Assembly: GCA_041859045.1 (NCBI GenBank)
Contig: JBHELB010000067.1
Span: 1-64,000, forward strand
DNA: 64,000 nucleotides
DNA from: JBHELB01 sp041859045
GTDB taxonomy: Bacteria > Hydrogenedentota > Hydrogenedentia > Hydrogenedentales > SLHB01
Direction: 5' to 3'
Under the pieces are notes generated by a model. It was not told the origin of the DNA. It made no database searches and saw nothing but the letters and a program-made list of their open reading frames with translations. Each line of letters opens with the position of its first letter. Within the stretch, counting starts at the first letter, position 1. Below are positions 54,606 to 63,218 of the stretch, in pieces. The translations under genes were made by a program, and so were the position numbers.

Positions 54606-57600
54606 TTACGCGGTGGGGGTATCCGAACGGCTGTGTCCGCGGTTAATGGCTTCTCGCACGGCCTGTAGGAGTTCTTCCGGACGGAACGGTTTTTGAATGA
54701 CTTTTGCGCCAAGTTCGTTCAGAAACTCGGCGTCAAGCATGGTTACGCTGTAGCCGCTGCAAAATAGAACGGGTAAATCGGGGCGCAGGCTGTGAATATA
54801 GTTTGCGACGGTTCGCCCATTGGTCCTGGGCATGACGACATCGAGCAGCGCCAAGGAAATCTCCGTGGCGTGCCGGTCGAACAAGGCCATTGCTTCTCTG
54901 CCATCCCGCGCCACGAGCACCCGATATCCCGCATGTTCGAGAAGGTGCGTTCCCAAACTTCGCACGATTTCCTCGTCTTCGCCAAACAAGATGGTCTCAT
55001 GCCCGTGTGGCGTCGGAGTCGGCGGGGAGGCGGGGAAAACCGTCTCCGTGGTATGGGTCGATCTAGGGAAGTAGATGGAGAAGGTCGTGCCTCTTCCCAC
55101 CTCGCTCTCAAGCGTGATGATCCCTTCGTGTTGCTTGACGATGCCGTATACTGTGGCGAGACCAAGTCCCGTGCCGCGCCCAAGTTCCTTCGTGGTGAAG
55201 AAAGGCTCGAAAATGCGATCTTGAATTTCCTGCGGGATGCCAATCCCCGTGTCGGAGACGGAAAGCGCCACGTAATCGCCGGGTTTCGCCCAAGGGTACA
55301 ATTCACAGAACGCCTCGTCGAGCACGGCGTTTCGAGTCTCTATCGAGAGAGTACCCCCATCAGGCATCGCATCGCGGGCATTTACGCATAGATTAAGTAA
55401 AACTTGACCGACCTGAGAGCCATCTGCATAGACTGTGTGCAATCCACTTGCCGCGTGGATCTGCATCTCGATATCTTCTCCGATGAGACGTCCCATCAGT
55501 TTGCTCATATCTGCCAGGACTTGATTCAAATTGATATCTTTAGGCTCGACCATCTCTCGACGGCTAAAGCTAAGCAATTGTCGTGTGAGTGCGGATGCCT
55601 GTTCCGCGGCCTGAAGGACTTGCTGAAGGTCGTGTCGGCGCTCGTCGTTTTCCGGAAGCGTTTCAAAGGCAAGCTGGGTATACCCCTGAATGCCCTGGAG
55701 CAGGTTATTAAAATCGTGCGCCACCCCCCCAGCAAGCTGACCGATCGCCTCCATCTTTTGGGCCTGGCGCAACTGATTTTCGAGATGTATCTGTTCCGTG
55801 ATATCGCGTTTAACGGCCACATAACTTACGATTGCGCCCGAAGCGTCTCGGACGGGCGTTACAGAGGCCTCTTCCTCATACAGCGTGCCGTCTTTGCGGC
55901 GATTAATAAAATGGCCAGACCAAGTGCGGCCGGAACGGATCGTTCGCCAGAGATGCTCATAGAAGGCAGGGGTTTGTTTATCGCTCTTAAGAAGGCGCGG
56001 ATTCTTGCCTAGCGCCTCTTCTCGGGTATATCCAGTGGCCTGTTCGAAAGCAGGATTGACGTAGGTGATGTTCCCTTTCGCGTCGGTGACAACGATAATC
56101 TCGCTTGCTTGTTCGATTGCTTGGGCGAGACGAGAAATCTCTCGTTGCGACAGGAGAAGCTCGCGGTGCTTGCGACGGATGCCAAGGGTGAGCCCAATGG
56201 CTAACGCCGCCAAAAACATGAGGGGCACTAGAAATTCTGCTCGCAAATAGAACGGCGTTTCCACGACAAACCGGGCAGAGGCTGGGGTCGGATCGACGTG
56301 ACGATCGCGGTTTGCCGCGCGAACCTCAAAGAGGTAATTCCCGGGAGCTAATTTTGCTGTGGCGATTGTGCGTTGCCGGCTGAAGGGAGCCCATTCCCCT
56401 TCTTTGGCGGGTATGTCCAACTTGGTGACTCGCCAGGAAAAGCTGAGGGCGGACTCAGAGGTTCGGCCCCACGCGTCAAAGCCGTCGAAGGAAAACACCG
56501 CGCTCGAGTAGGAGGGCACGACGGATGGCGCGGTTTCCACGTGAGTTGCAGGCATTTCGTTTCCCGGAGCGTAGCGGTAGACTCCGCAATTTCGGGTCGC
56601 CACCCAGTAGGTGCCCTGGGGATGTTCGCCCATTACGACGGCGATTGCGTTGGGAAGACCGTCCAGGTGTGAGAAACTGACCCAACGCTCGTCCCGGTAG
56701 GAGGAAAGACCGCGGTACTGGGCACCCACCCACAGCGTTCCGTCGATCGCCTCGTAGAAGAACAGGGGATGGGCGCTTTGTGTGCCTTCGCCGCGAAGCG
56801 GCCGGACGAGTCTATTTTGGTCGATGACCAATGTGCCCGAGCCTAGTGTGCCGACCCAGATGGTGCCGTCACGCATGGGCAAAGCGCACGTGAGATAGCG
56901 CTGCGGAGTCGCTTCCTCCTGGTCGAGAAGTACGGCTTGGCGTTTCCCGTCGCGCCAGAGTTCGATATCGGTTCCCATCGCCGCTCCTGAACAAACTACG
57001 ATTTCTCCAGTGGCCATTTCTTTCATAGACAGGATATGTGTCTTCGCGGGTTCCCACTCTTCCGCGAAGGGACGCCAGTCTGTACCTGTCCAGCGAACCG
57101 CTCCGCCTATCCCGTAGACGTACAAGTCTCCCGCTGAGGAAAGTAAGAGTGCGCGTGCTTCGATGTTCTTGGGGACATCCAGCGTCTGATCGAGAGTTCG
57201 CGTTGGAAGCGAGAAACGGAATACCTGAGTCCCATTCAGTACCCATATTTGCCCGTCAAAGGGTTGAGTCATGTCTTGGTATTCGGCCAACGGCCCCGGA
57301 AGCGCCGCGAGAACGTTCCAGCGATTGTCCTCGTATTGAACCAAACGGTTTTCAATATCAACCGCCAGTGGAGGCTGCTCAGGACTTGCGAAAAAAGCAT
57401 GCGTGGGGTGAGGGGGCATTGTCGGCGTGTGGGAAAGCTTCTCCCAGAAGGGCGTGGACATCACCACGATCCCTTCTTTGGTGCCAATCCAGCCCACACC
57501 CGTACTTGAAAAAAGGATGGTTCTATAGAGTGGCTTCCCGATTTCCCCGGCAACGGCGAGCGTGGTCCACACCCCCTCGTGGTATTGGCGAAGACCGAAC

Positions 57601-58457
57601 ATGGAGGTGCCGCCGAGAAGGTCTCCATCGGGCATTTCCGCCAGACAAATGGTGTCTCCGCCTTCGTCTATCTTGTGCCATTGGTCATTTTCGAAAAAGT
57701 AAGGTTCGAGTGTGCCTGATATCCAGATCCGGCCATCGCGCGATTCCATCAAGTTCTTGATTTGCTGTAGCGGCGCGCCACCGTGAACGTACCGATCATC
57801 CCACGCGCCGTTCTGATATCGCGCGACTCCTTCAGAGCCGAGAGCCACCCAGACCGTGCCGTCGCGTGACTGCAACATGCGCCAACAGAAGGAACCAGGC
57901 CACGAGGAAGATTTGCGGACTTCGCTCCATGTCCCCTTTAGGGCCTCGGCGGGAAGGGACGAGTCCGTATTGTCGTCGGGAGTGGGTGTGTATTGATAGA
58001 TGCTGCCCGATTCGGTTCCAAACCACAGGCGACCGTCTTTCAGGCACAAGGCGCTTGTCAGGTGCAGATCGGTAAGGATTGGTACCTCAGCCGTTCGAAA
58101 AGTCTGGACGCGGCCTTCTCGAATCCGGCTGAGACCATTCTGCGTTGCGACCCACAGACTGCCATAGGAATCAAACGCTAGTCCGCGCGCGAAATTATCG
58201 GCTAATCCTGCTTCCTCATCGAAGACCTGCCACTGACGTCCCTGCAGGCGTGCAACCCCACGTCCCCAGGAGGTAAACCAGATCGCCCCGTCGGGCGCTT
58301 CTTTGATGTCGTACACCTCTTCAAAGGGGACTTCATCGGGGGGCGCAAAAGCGCGAAAGGCCCATGTTGCACTGGCCCAAGAAGAAAGCGGGAGAAGGAA
58401 GACGATCACAAAAAAAAGACTTCCCCCCGCAGCAATTCTTAGTCGTTGAAGAGCCAT
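54606..58457 (-). CDS. Membrane Reg_prop hybrid histidine kinase
   Basis: 1283 residues. A signal peptide (LFFVIVFLLPLSSWASA) leads a periplasmic propeller of Reg_prop repeats (about 50-640). Y_Y_Y (about 660-735), one membrane span (about 745-765), PAS (779-890), HisKA with H914 (AGGVAHDFNNLLQG), HATPase and a receiver with D1206 (LLDVVMPRTNG) follow. Relatives sense extracellular glycans or their products and control uptake loci, but no susC/susD-like genes are nearby. It lies 57 bp upstream of the soluble kinase at 50214, co-directional; they may share an operon. Output regulators with DNA-binding domains are not visible. Confidence 0.92.
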   Translation of the reverse strand: MALQRLRIAAGGSLFFVIVFLLPLSSWASATWAFRAFAPPDEVPFEEVYDIKEAPDGAIWFTSWGRGVARLQGRQWQVFDEEAGLADNFARGLAFDSYGSLWVATQNGLSRIREGRVQTFRTAEVPILTDLHLTSALCLKDGRLWFGTESGSIYQYTPTPDDNTDSSLPAEALKGTWSEVRKSSSWPGSFCWRMLQSRDGTVWVALGSEGVARYQNGAWDDRYVHGGAPLQQIKNLMESRDGRIWISGTLEPYFFENDQWHKIDEGGDTICLAEMPDGDLLGGTSMFGLRQYHEGVWTTLAVAGEIGKPLYRTILFSSTGVGWIGTKEGIVVMSTPFWEKLSHTPTMPPHPTHAFFASPEQPPLAVDIENRLVQYEDNRWNVLAALPGPLAEYQDMTQPFDGQIWVLNGTQVFRFSLPTRTLDQTLDVPKNIEARALLLSSAGDLYVYGIGGAVRWTGTDWRPFAEEWEPAKTHILSMKEMATGEIVVCSGAAMGTDIELWRDGKRQAVLLDQEEATPQRYLTCALPMRDGTIWVGTLGSGTLVIDQNRLVRPLRGEGTQSAHPLFFYEAIDGTLWVGAQYRGLSSYRDERWVSFSHLDGLPNAIAVVMGEHPQGTYWVATRNCGVYRYAPGNEMPATHVETAPSVVPSYSSAVFSFDGFDAWGRTSESALSFSWRVTKLDIPAKEGEWAPFSRQRTIATAKLAPGNYLFEVRAANRDRHVDPTPASARFVVETPFYLRAEFLVPLMFLAALAIGLTLGIRRKHRELLLSQREISRLAQAIEQASEIIVVTDAKGNITYVNPAFEQATGYTREEALGKNPRLLKSDKQTPAFYEHLWRTIRSGRTWSGHFINRRKDGTLYEEEASVTPVRDASGAIVSYVAVKRDITEQIHLENQLRQAQKMEAIGQLAGGVAHDFNNLLQGIQGYTQLAFETLPENDERRHDLQQVLQAAEQASALTRQLLSFSRREMVEPKDINLNQVLADMSKLMGRLIGEDIEMQIHAASGLHTVYADGSQVGQVLLNLCVNARDAMPDGGTLSIETRNAVLDEAFCELYPWAKPGDYVALSVSDTGIGIPQEIQDRIFEPFFTTKELGRGTGLGLATVYGIVKQHEGIITLESEVGRGTTFSIYFPRSTHTTETVFPASPPTPTPHGHETILFGEDEEIVRSLGTHLLEHAGYRVLVARDGREAMALFDRHATEISLALLDVVMPRTNGRTVANYIHSLRPDLPVLFCSGYSVTMLDAEFLNELGAKVIQKPFRPEELLQAVREAINRGHSRSDTPTA

Positions 58458-58609
58458 AAACGCAGCATAGCATAAAAGTGGCGCGAAAGGTCAAATGCTC
58501 GAGTTCCTTTGGGTGCATTCCGAGGCTTGCGGAGTGTTCTTTGGTGTTTTGTTGTCAAAAAATAAGATTTTCGCGGAGCTTTCTCGTGTTTGTTTTTGGT
58601 GCTTTGGTG

Positions 58610-58638
58610 TTGACGCCCTGAGCAGGTTGACCTATAGT
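58610..58638 (+). promoter_or_regulatory. Sigma-70 promoter of the GAF-PAS gene
   Basis: TTGACG (58610-58615) and TATAGT (58633-58638) are separated by exactly 17 bp. The start site would be near 58645, giving a leader of about 90 nt. It is the best promoter match within the 277-bp divergent gap. Confidence 0.7.
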
Positions 58639-58658
58639 AAGAGGTGGTACGAGGGAAG

Positions 58659-58686
58659 CCTTCGACCCCGCATTGCGAAGGTTTTT
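58659..58686 (+). terminator. Terminator-like hairpin in the leader
   Basis: CCTTCG (58659-58664) pairs with CGAAGG (58676-58681), followed by TTTTT. It lies between the promoter at 58610 and the start codon at 58735, so it would act as an attenuator rather than an end of a gene. The 6-bp stem is only moderately stable, and no obvious antiterminator was drawn. Confidence 0.4.
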
Positions 58687-58734
58687 CGAAGAGAGCGTCG
58701 CGCTGTATATGCCGTAACAACGTACGGGTAGGGT

Positions 58735-60147
58735 ATGGCCATGACACCGCTCGAAGAAGCAGGAACCGCGCTTGCCCGAGTTCTGGGACTTGACCCGCAG
58801 CATCGCCTGTGTTGGGGCCTTTCCTGCGATTTTGACAGTGGCGACGTTGCGCGTCTGCGAGAATTGCGCGATGAGCTTCGGGAGACTTTTCCCGATCTGG
58901 CCGACACGGTGGGGCGTCACTTGCACATGGTGCAGCACGCTTGCGAGTTGTTGAATGAGGCCTCGCCTGACGAGCGAATGGCGAGACGTGAGGCGCTCTG
59001 GCCGATGCCGCCGTCGTCGGGACCGGACCTGTCGGCGTTGTGCGACTATTTGCTCGATGTATTACCCATGTTGGAACGTTCGGAAAAGGGAGTCGGGCAG
59101 GAAGATCGCGCTCGGCTTATGAGGACGCTCATCAAAGCATCGTTCTTGGATCTGGGCACTTGCGTGGGCGATGGCCGTGTTCCTGTTGCGTGCGATAAGG
59201 CCGTACTCGCTCACTATGGCGACAGGCTGCGGATGCTGGTGCTCGATCTTTCCTCAAGCCGCTTGACTCATTCGGGCGACTTCGAAGGCGCGATGAAGGT
59301 GCTTGCGCAGTCCGCCGCCTACGGTTTCGGCGTTGATGGAGTCGGGGTCTGGCTGCTGGATGCCGCGCGCAATAGAGCGTTGCGTGTTGTCCACTTTAGC
59401 CCGGGCAGCGAGATCGAACTGAACGGCGTGAGCCATGCGATCGGTGAACTCCCGTTTTCTCTCGACAGGCTCCTCGCTCCACACGCGTCGGCGTTGGGGC
59501 CGCGATCCTTGAGCGCCCACAAGGGGCGCATTTATTCTTTGCGCGATGGGAATCCCGCCGGGGCGGTGTTATTGGCGCCTATTCGTATCGGCACACGACT
59601 CGAGGGGTTCTTGGCGTTGGAGCACGCCTCGGATCGATTGTGGACCGCCGAGGACCAACGCTACGCGGAGGAACTGGCGAGGATTGCCGCGATAGCGTTG
59701 GAAGCGCGCGAGCGTCGCCGTGCATATGCCCTGCTTAACTTACAGGTTTCGGCGTTGAACTCGATTCCGAGCATGATGCTGCTCGTGGGGCGCGATGGGC
59801 GTATCGAGTGGGCAAATCTCGCGTTTGAACAGGTCTCCGGATACCCCCCCTCAGAGTTGCAGGGACGTCCCCTTAGTGTGCTTCGCACCTGCAAAGAAAA
59901 GGGCACCGTCTACCGCGAGCTTTGGGAACGTGCGCGCGCGGGCCAGGTGTGGCGCGGCAAGGTCGCGTGGCAAACGCGGGATAGACGCATAGTCAACCGG
60001 CGCATTGCGATGCTCCCCCTTCGCGATGTGTCTGGCTCTGTGAGCCATATCCTCGTGATGGAAGAGCACTTGCCGCGCAAAAGCCTACGCCGCGCCGTCT
60101 GGAAGTTGGCCGTCCGTGGCCTCGCGGCGATCCCGCGGCGAGGCTGA
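58735..60147 (+). CDS. GAF-PAS sensor protein without output domain
   Basis: 470 residues. Residues 1-175 are helical and loosely resemble a globin-sensor module, with LRDELRETFPDLADTVGRHL early and LIKASFLDLG near its end; no haem His could be assigned, so this is weak. A GAF follows (about 180-335) and a PAS (about 350-465). No kinase, GGDEF or DNA-binding domain is present, so it must act through a partner. The start may be 58735 or 58741. It is divergent from the Reg_prop kinases and may feed them, but this is inferred from position only. Confidence 0.7.
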   Translation: MAMTPLEEAGTALARVLGLDPQHRLCWGLSCDFDSGDVARLRELRDELRETFPDLADTVGRHLHMVQHACELLNEASPDERMARREALWPMPPSSGPDLSALCDYLLDVLPMLERSEKGVGQEDRARLMRTLIKASFLDLGTCVGDGRVPVACDKAVLAHYGDRLRMLVLDLSSSRLTHSGDFEGAMKVLAQSAAYGFGVDGVGVWLLDAARNRALRVVHFSPGSEIELNGVSHAIGELPFSLDRLLAPHASALGPRSLSAHKGRIYSLRDGNPAGAVLLAPIRIGTRLEGFLALEHASDRLWTAEDQRYAEELARIAAIALEARERRRAYALLNLQVSALNSIPSMMLLVGRDGRIEWANLAFEQVSGYPPSELQGRPLSVLRTCKEKGTVYRELWERARAGQVWRGKVAWQTRDRRIVNRRIAMLPLRDVSGSVSHILVMEEHLPRKSLRRAVWKLAVRGLAAIPRRG

Positions 60148-60162
60148 TACGCAATCGCCTGC

Positions 60163-60708
60163 TCAGTTCAGCGTGAACACCGCCGCGGACAGCACTGTCG
60201 TCCAAAGTCCGTCTTTATTGCCGGTGGCGGATTGACAGATGTTTCGCGTCTTGATGATGTGACCGCTGGTCTTGTAGATCTGCTTGCGCTCATCCCATGC
60301 TTGGTCCGGATCAAACTCGATACCAAGGGTAGTGGCCAGCATCGTAGCCGCAAGGTCTTCCGCGTAGTCGCCCGAGAGTTCCGCCTTTTGTCCGTAGGCG
60401 TGATGCTCCGAGATATACCCGTAGCGATCGCGACGTTGCGGGACCGCAAGCCCGACCGCCGCCGAGATAAGGCGCGCCGGTTCGTTGGTATCGTTGCGGG
60501 ACATGACGCAATACACGATTTGCCCCGGGCTCAATTTTTCGAGTCCCTGTCGTTGGGTGATGATCTTGCACTTAGGCGGGAAAATGCTCGACACGTAGAC
60601 GAGATTGAATTTCTCGATGCCTGCATCGCGCAGCGCGCTTTCGAACGAGGCCAGCCGGTCCTTGTGAACCCCAACACCCTTGACGAAAAACACGTGTTTC
60701 GGCGTCAT
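60163..60708 (-). CDS. pdaD: Pyruvoyl-dependent arginine decarboxylase
   Basis: 181 residues. The proenzyme cleaves itself at S40-S41 in LVYVSSIFPPKCK to form the pyruvoyl cofactor, then makes agmatine from arginine, a route to polyamines. Other family blocks are GQIVYCVMSRNDTNEP and GYISEHHAYG. Length and motifs fit archaeal and bacterial PdaD. GAAGGA supports ATG 60708. It is transcribed from its own promoter through a structured leader of about 160 nt and converges with the GAF-PAS gene. Confidence 0.93.
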   Translation of the reverse strand: MTPKHVFFVKGVGVHKDRLASFESALRDAGIEKFNLVYVSSIFPPKCKIITQRQGLEKLSPGQIVYCVMSRNDTNEPARLISAAVGLAVPQRRDRYGYISEHHAYGQKAELSGDYAEDLAATMLATTLGIEFDPDQAWDERKQIYKTSGHIIKTRNICQSATGNKDGLWTTVLSAAVFTLN

Positions 60709-60872
60709 TTCCTTCTTGAACCCTCTTGGTGGGGGAGTACCACTCGCCCCCCATATGTCGCGACCAAACCACCCGGGTGGCGGTCCTCAGCCGCGAATCC
60801 TGCACGGACAAGCGGGCTGTGGGCCTTGGCGAGGTTGCCGGACTTCTCTCGCCGCCCGATGACTCCATCGAA
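60709..60872 (-). other. Structured 5' leader of pdaD
   Basis: About 164 nt from the predicted start to the ATG, with no good reading frame of its own. Read as minus-strand RNA it contains a coaxial stem (60854-60858 with 60813-60817 enclosing 60848-60853 with 60828-60833), a 12-bp palindrome CCACCCGGGTGG (60769-60780), GTCGCGAC (60757-60764) and a G-rich hairpin (60731-60752) about 20 nt before the ribosome site. A riboregulator is possible. I could not match it to a known riboswitch class. Confidence 0.4.
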
Positions 60873-60878
60873 CGCGGG

Positions 60879-60907
60879 ATTATAGTCGTCCCTTTCTCCA
60901 GTATCAA
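60879..60907 (-). promoter_or_regulatory. Strong sigma-70 promoter of pdaD
   Basis: On the minus strand TTGATA (60907-60902) and a perfect TATAAT (60884-60879) are 17 bp apart. It starts only 4 bp beyond the rpmB terminator and faces pdaD. Predicted start near 60872. Confidence 0.8.
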
Positions 60908-60910
60908 GCA

Positions 60911-60948
60911 GAAAAACAACACCGCGAGGGAAGTGGTCCCTCGCGGTG
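60911..60948 (-). terminator. Rho-independent terminator of rpmB
   Basis: A perfect 12-bp stem (CACCGCGAGGGA with its complement, 60920-60931 and 60937-60948) has a 5-nt loop. Read on the minus strand it is followed by TTGTTTTTC. It lies 30 bp after the rpmB stop and separates rpmB from the pdaD promoter. Confidence 0.92.
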
Positions 60949-60977
60949 AAAGTAACCTGCAACAGTCGTCGAAAACC

Positions 60978-61241
60978 TTAGGCCGTGGCCGTTTTCGGCG
61001 CCGTATTACGCGGAGCCTTCACGAACTTGCCCGCCTTGATATAGCGCGCACACACGCGAATGGTCTTCACGCAGCCGTTTTCGTCCAAGACGCGAATCTT
61101 CTGCAGATTCGGCTTCCAGCGACGTTTCGTCAAACCGGTCACTTTCTGACCGATACCGCCCTGTCGCTTGGCCTTACCGCGCCGCACCACCTTGCGGCCA
61201 ACCTGCGGCCGCTTTCCGCTGTACTCACAGACTCGAGCCAT
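60978..61241 (-). CDS. rpmB: 50S ribosomal protein L28
   Basis: 87 residues. The N-terminus MARVCEYSGKRPQVG and the core RRWKPNLQKIRV match L28, a basic protein of the large ribosomal subunit. The single pair of Cys (CEYSG and NGCV / RVCARYIK) does not make a full zinc ribbon. An A-rich basic tail follows. It is monocistronic, with a strong terminator just downstream and a divergent lipoprotein gene upstream. Confidence 0.95.
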   Translation of the reverse strand: MARVCEYSGKRPQVGRKVVRRGKAKRQGGIGQKVTGLTKRRWKPNLQKIRVLDENGCVKTIRVCARYIKAGKFVKAPRNTAPKTATA

Positions 61242-61390
61242 GAACCTTCTCCCCGCGCGCTGGGAACGCGCGCTCGTTTTGTGCTATGCTCCCGGTCAAA
61301 AGGGCTGCTGAAGGTAGCATACGGACGTCTGGAAAATCAAGAGAACCACGAGCAGGGAATTCCCCCCGCTCTTTACCTACCGGGAATGTG

Positions 61391-62173
61391 ATGAACACGG
61401 TGCGTTACTGTCTGACGGGCATGCTTGCCCTGCTCCTGTTCCTTGCCGGGTGCGCCACGACGGGAAAAGGACGCGCCGTTTTGCTCAAAGGCGGCGGCGG
61501 ACCTCTGGCCGAGGCCATTCTGACGGATTTGGCTCGCAACGACGACGCGATTCAGACCCTAAGCGCTTCGGGCGCGTTTATGGTTGAGGGGCCGGATTTT
61601 GGCGGTGTTGCGTCGTGCGCGCAGTCCCGTTTTGCATTTCGGCGTCCCGGCGACTGCGCTATCGACGGGCGTGCGCTGATGGGCCCCCGACTGCTCCGGC
61701 TCGTGCTAAAGGATGACACTCTGTTTATCGAAGCCGCACGGCAGGGCGGTTCTCAGGCGTACTCGGCGGACCGCGGAGTACCCGGCATCGCAGGGGGAAA
61801 GGTTACGCCGCGTCTGCTGATGCAACTGCTGTTCTTACCTGAACCGTGGGGAGAACTCTCTCCGGCGAACGTGCGTGCCACGGCGGTGGGAACGAAGAAC
61901 GCCATTCTAGAGGTGCCGGTGGATCGATCACTCACGCGGCGATTCTTTGTGGAAGGCACGCCCTGGCGCGTTGCGCGGGCGGAATTAGTTAAGAACCGGG
62001 AAGTTGCCTTGTCCGTAGAACGCTCCGATTACCAAGGCGAAACATTTCTATTCCCCACGAAGATTGAAGTGGAGATTCCTGAGCATCAAACAAGAATGCG
62101 GTGTGTATTGGATGAGATCACAATCAATAGTCCCATCGAGTCCGCCATTTTCGCAACCGGAGAAACTAAGTAG
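61391..62173 (+). CDS. Lipoprotein, LolB/DUF4292-like
   Basis: 260 residues. ATG 61391 begins a lipoprotein signal with lipobox LAGC (LLLFLAGCATTGKGR). The mature part is beta-rich, with an early SASGAFMVEGPDFGG, RFAFRRPGD and a late FLFPTKIEVEI, as in LolB-like or DUF4292 outer-membrane lipoproteins that bind lipids. An upstream frame to 61286 lacks a site. The stop overlaps no gene, and the rlmN ATG comes 1 bp after it. The exact family is uncertain. Confidence 0.7.
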   Translation: MNTVRYCLTGMLALLLFLAGCATTGKGRAVLLKGGGGPLAEAILTDLARNDDAIQTLSASGAFMVEGPDFGGVASCAQSRFAFRRPGDCAIDGRALMGPRLLRLVLKDDTLFIEAARQGGSQAYSADRGVPGIAGGKVTPRLLMQLLFLPEPWGELSPANVRATAVGTKNAILEVPVDRSLTRRFFVEGTPWRVARAELVKNREVALSVERSDYQGETFLFPTKIEVEIPEHQTRMRCVLDEITINSPIESAIFATGETK

Positions 62174-62174
62174 C

Positions 62175-63212
62175 ATGATGGATAGACTTTCGCTCCCGGG
62201 ACTTTTCCCCGAAGAGATTGCAGAGGCCTTGAATCTCAAGCCTTACCAAGGCCGCCAGATTTTCCAGTGGCTACATCGGCGTCAGGTATTCACCTTTGAG
62301 GAAATGACCAATCTCTCAAAGGAGTTGCGTGCCCAACTCACGGAGAAATGTGAAGCGGCATTGCTTGAACCGGTAACCACGGTCGAGTCGCCCAAGGCTC
62401 CCGGCACGGCCAAGACCCTGTTCCGCCTGCGCGATGGGGAAACGGTCGAATCGGTCTGCATTACCGATCGGGAGCGCATCACCTTATGCCTGTCGAGTCA
62501 GGTGGGTTGCGCGGTGCAGTGTGCCTTCTGCGCGACCGGGCTGTCGGGCTTCTCGCGAAACCTCGAGGCAGGCGAGATCGCCGAGCAGGCATTGCGCCAA
62601 CTGGCAGGGCTCGATCTCAAGGAGCGCCATCCCAACATCGTGTACATGGGAATGGGCGAACCTCTAAGAAACTACGATGCCGTCGTGAAGAGCGTCCGTC
62701 TATTGATGTCTCCCGACGGCCTCAACGTCGGCGCGCGCCGTATCACGATCTCTACAGCGGGCGAGGCAGACGGCATTCGAAAACTGGCCAACGAGAACTG
62801 GCAGGTCCGCCTGAGCGTGTCGCTTCACGCCGGCAATGACGACCTCCGCACGCGACTTGTTCCGCTCAATAAGCGATACCCGATCAGTAAGCTGATGGAT
62901 GCCTTGCGTCACTACACTGCCGTAAGCGGGCGACAGATTACCTTTGAATGGACGTTGCTTGATGGCGTGAATGATCGGTCGCAAGATGCCCAGGAACTCG
63001 CCGCACTTGCCCAGCCCCTGCGGGCCGCTGTCAATCTAATTCCGTATAATCCCGTCGACGGGGCGGCATTCTCTGCGCCGCCGCCGCGCAAATGCGAACA
63101 GTTTCGCGAGCAACTCGAGCGGCTTGGGGTAAACGCCACGCTGCGTCGCGAACGTGGTCAGGATGTCGCCGCGGCGTGCGGGCAACTGCGGAGAAGAGCA
63201 GAGGGAGTCTAG
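62175..63212 (+). CDS. rlmN: Dual-specificity RNA methyltransferase RlmN
   Basis: 345 residues. A radical SAM enzyme that methylates C2 of A2503 in 23S rRNA and A37 in some tRNAs. The cluster motif C-x3-C-x2-C is in GCAVQCAFCATG, the substrate Cys is in the C-terminal AAACGQLR, and the family's YMGMGEPLRNY is present. Double ATG at 62175; an upstream frame to 62064 lies within the lipoprotein gene. It is separated by 1 bp from the lipoprotein stop and converges with the epimerase. Confidence 0.95.
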   Translation: MMDRLSLPGLFPEEIAEALNLKPYQGRQIFQWLHRRQVFTFEEMTNLSKELRAQLTEKCEAALLEPVTTVESPKAPGTAKTLFRLRDGETVESVCITDRERITLCLSSQVGCAVQCAFCATGLSGFSRNLEAGEIAEQALRQLAGLDLKERHPNIVYMGMGEPLRNYDAVVKSVRLLMSPDGLNVGARRITISTAGEADGIRKLANENWQVRLSVSLHAGNDDLRTRLVPLNKRYPISKLMDALRHYTAVSGRQITFEWTLLDGVNDRSQDAQELAALAQPLRAAVNLIPYNPVDGAAFSAPPPRKCEQFREQLERLGVNATLRRERGQDVAAACGQLRRRAEGV

Positions 63213-63218
63213 GCGGCG

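Noticed and set aside
60709..60872. Known riboswitch (SAM, guanidine/ykkC, TPP) before pdaD
   Set aside because: None of the consensus cores I know could be aligned; left as an unclassified structured leader.
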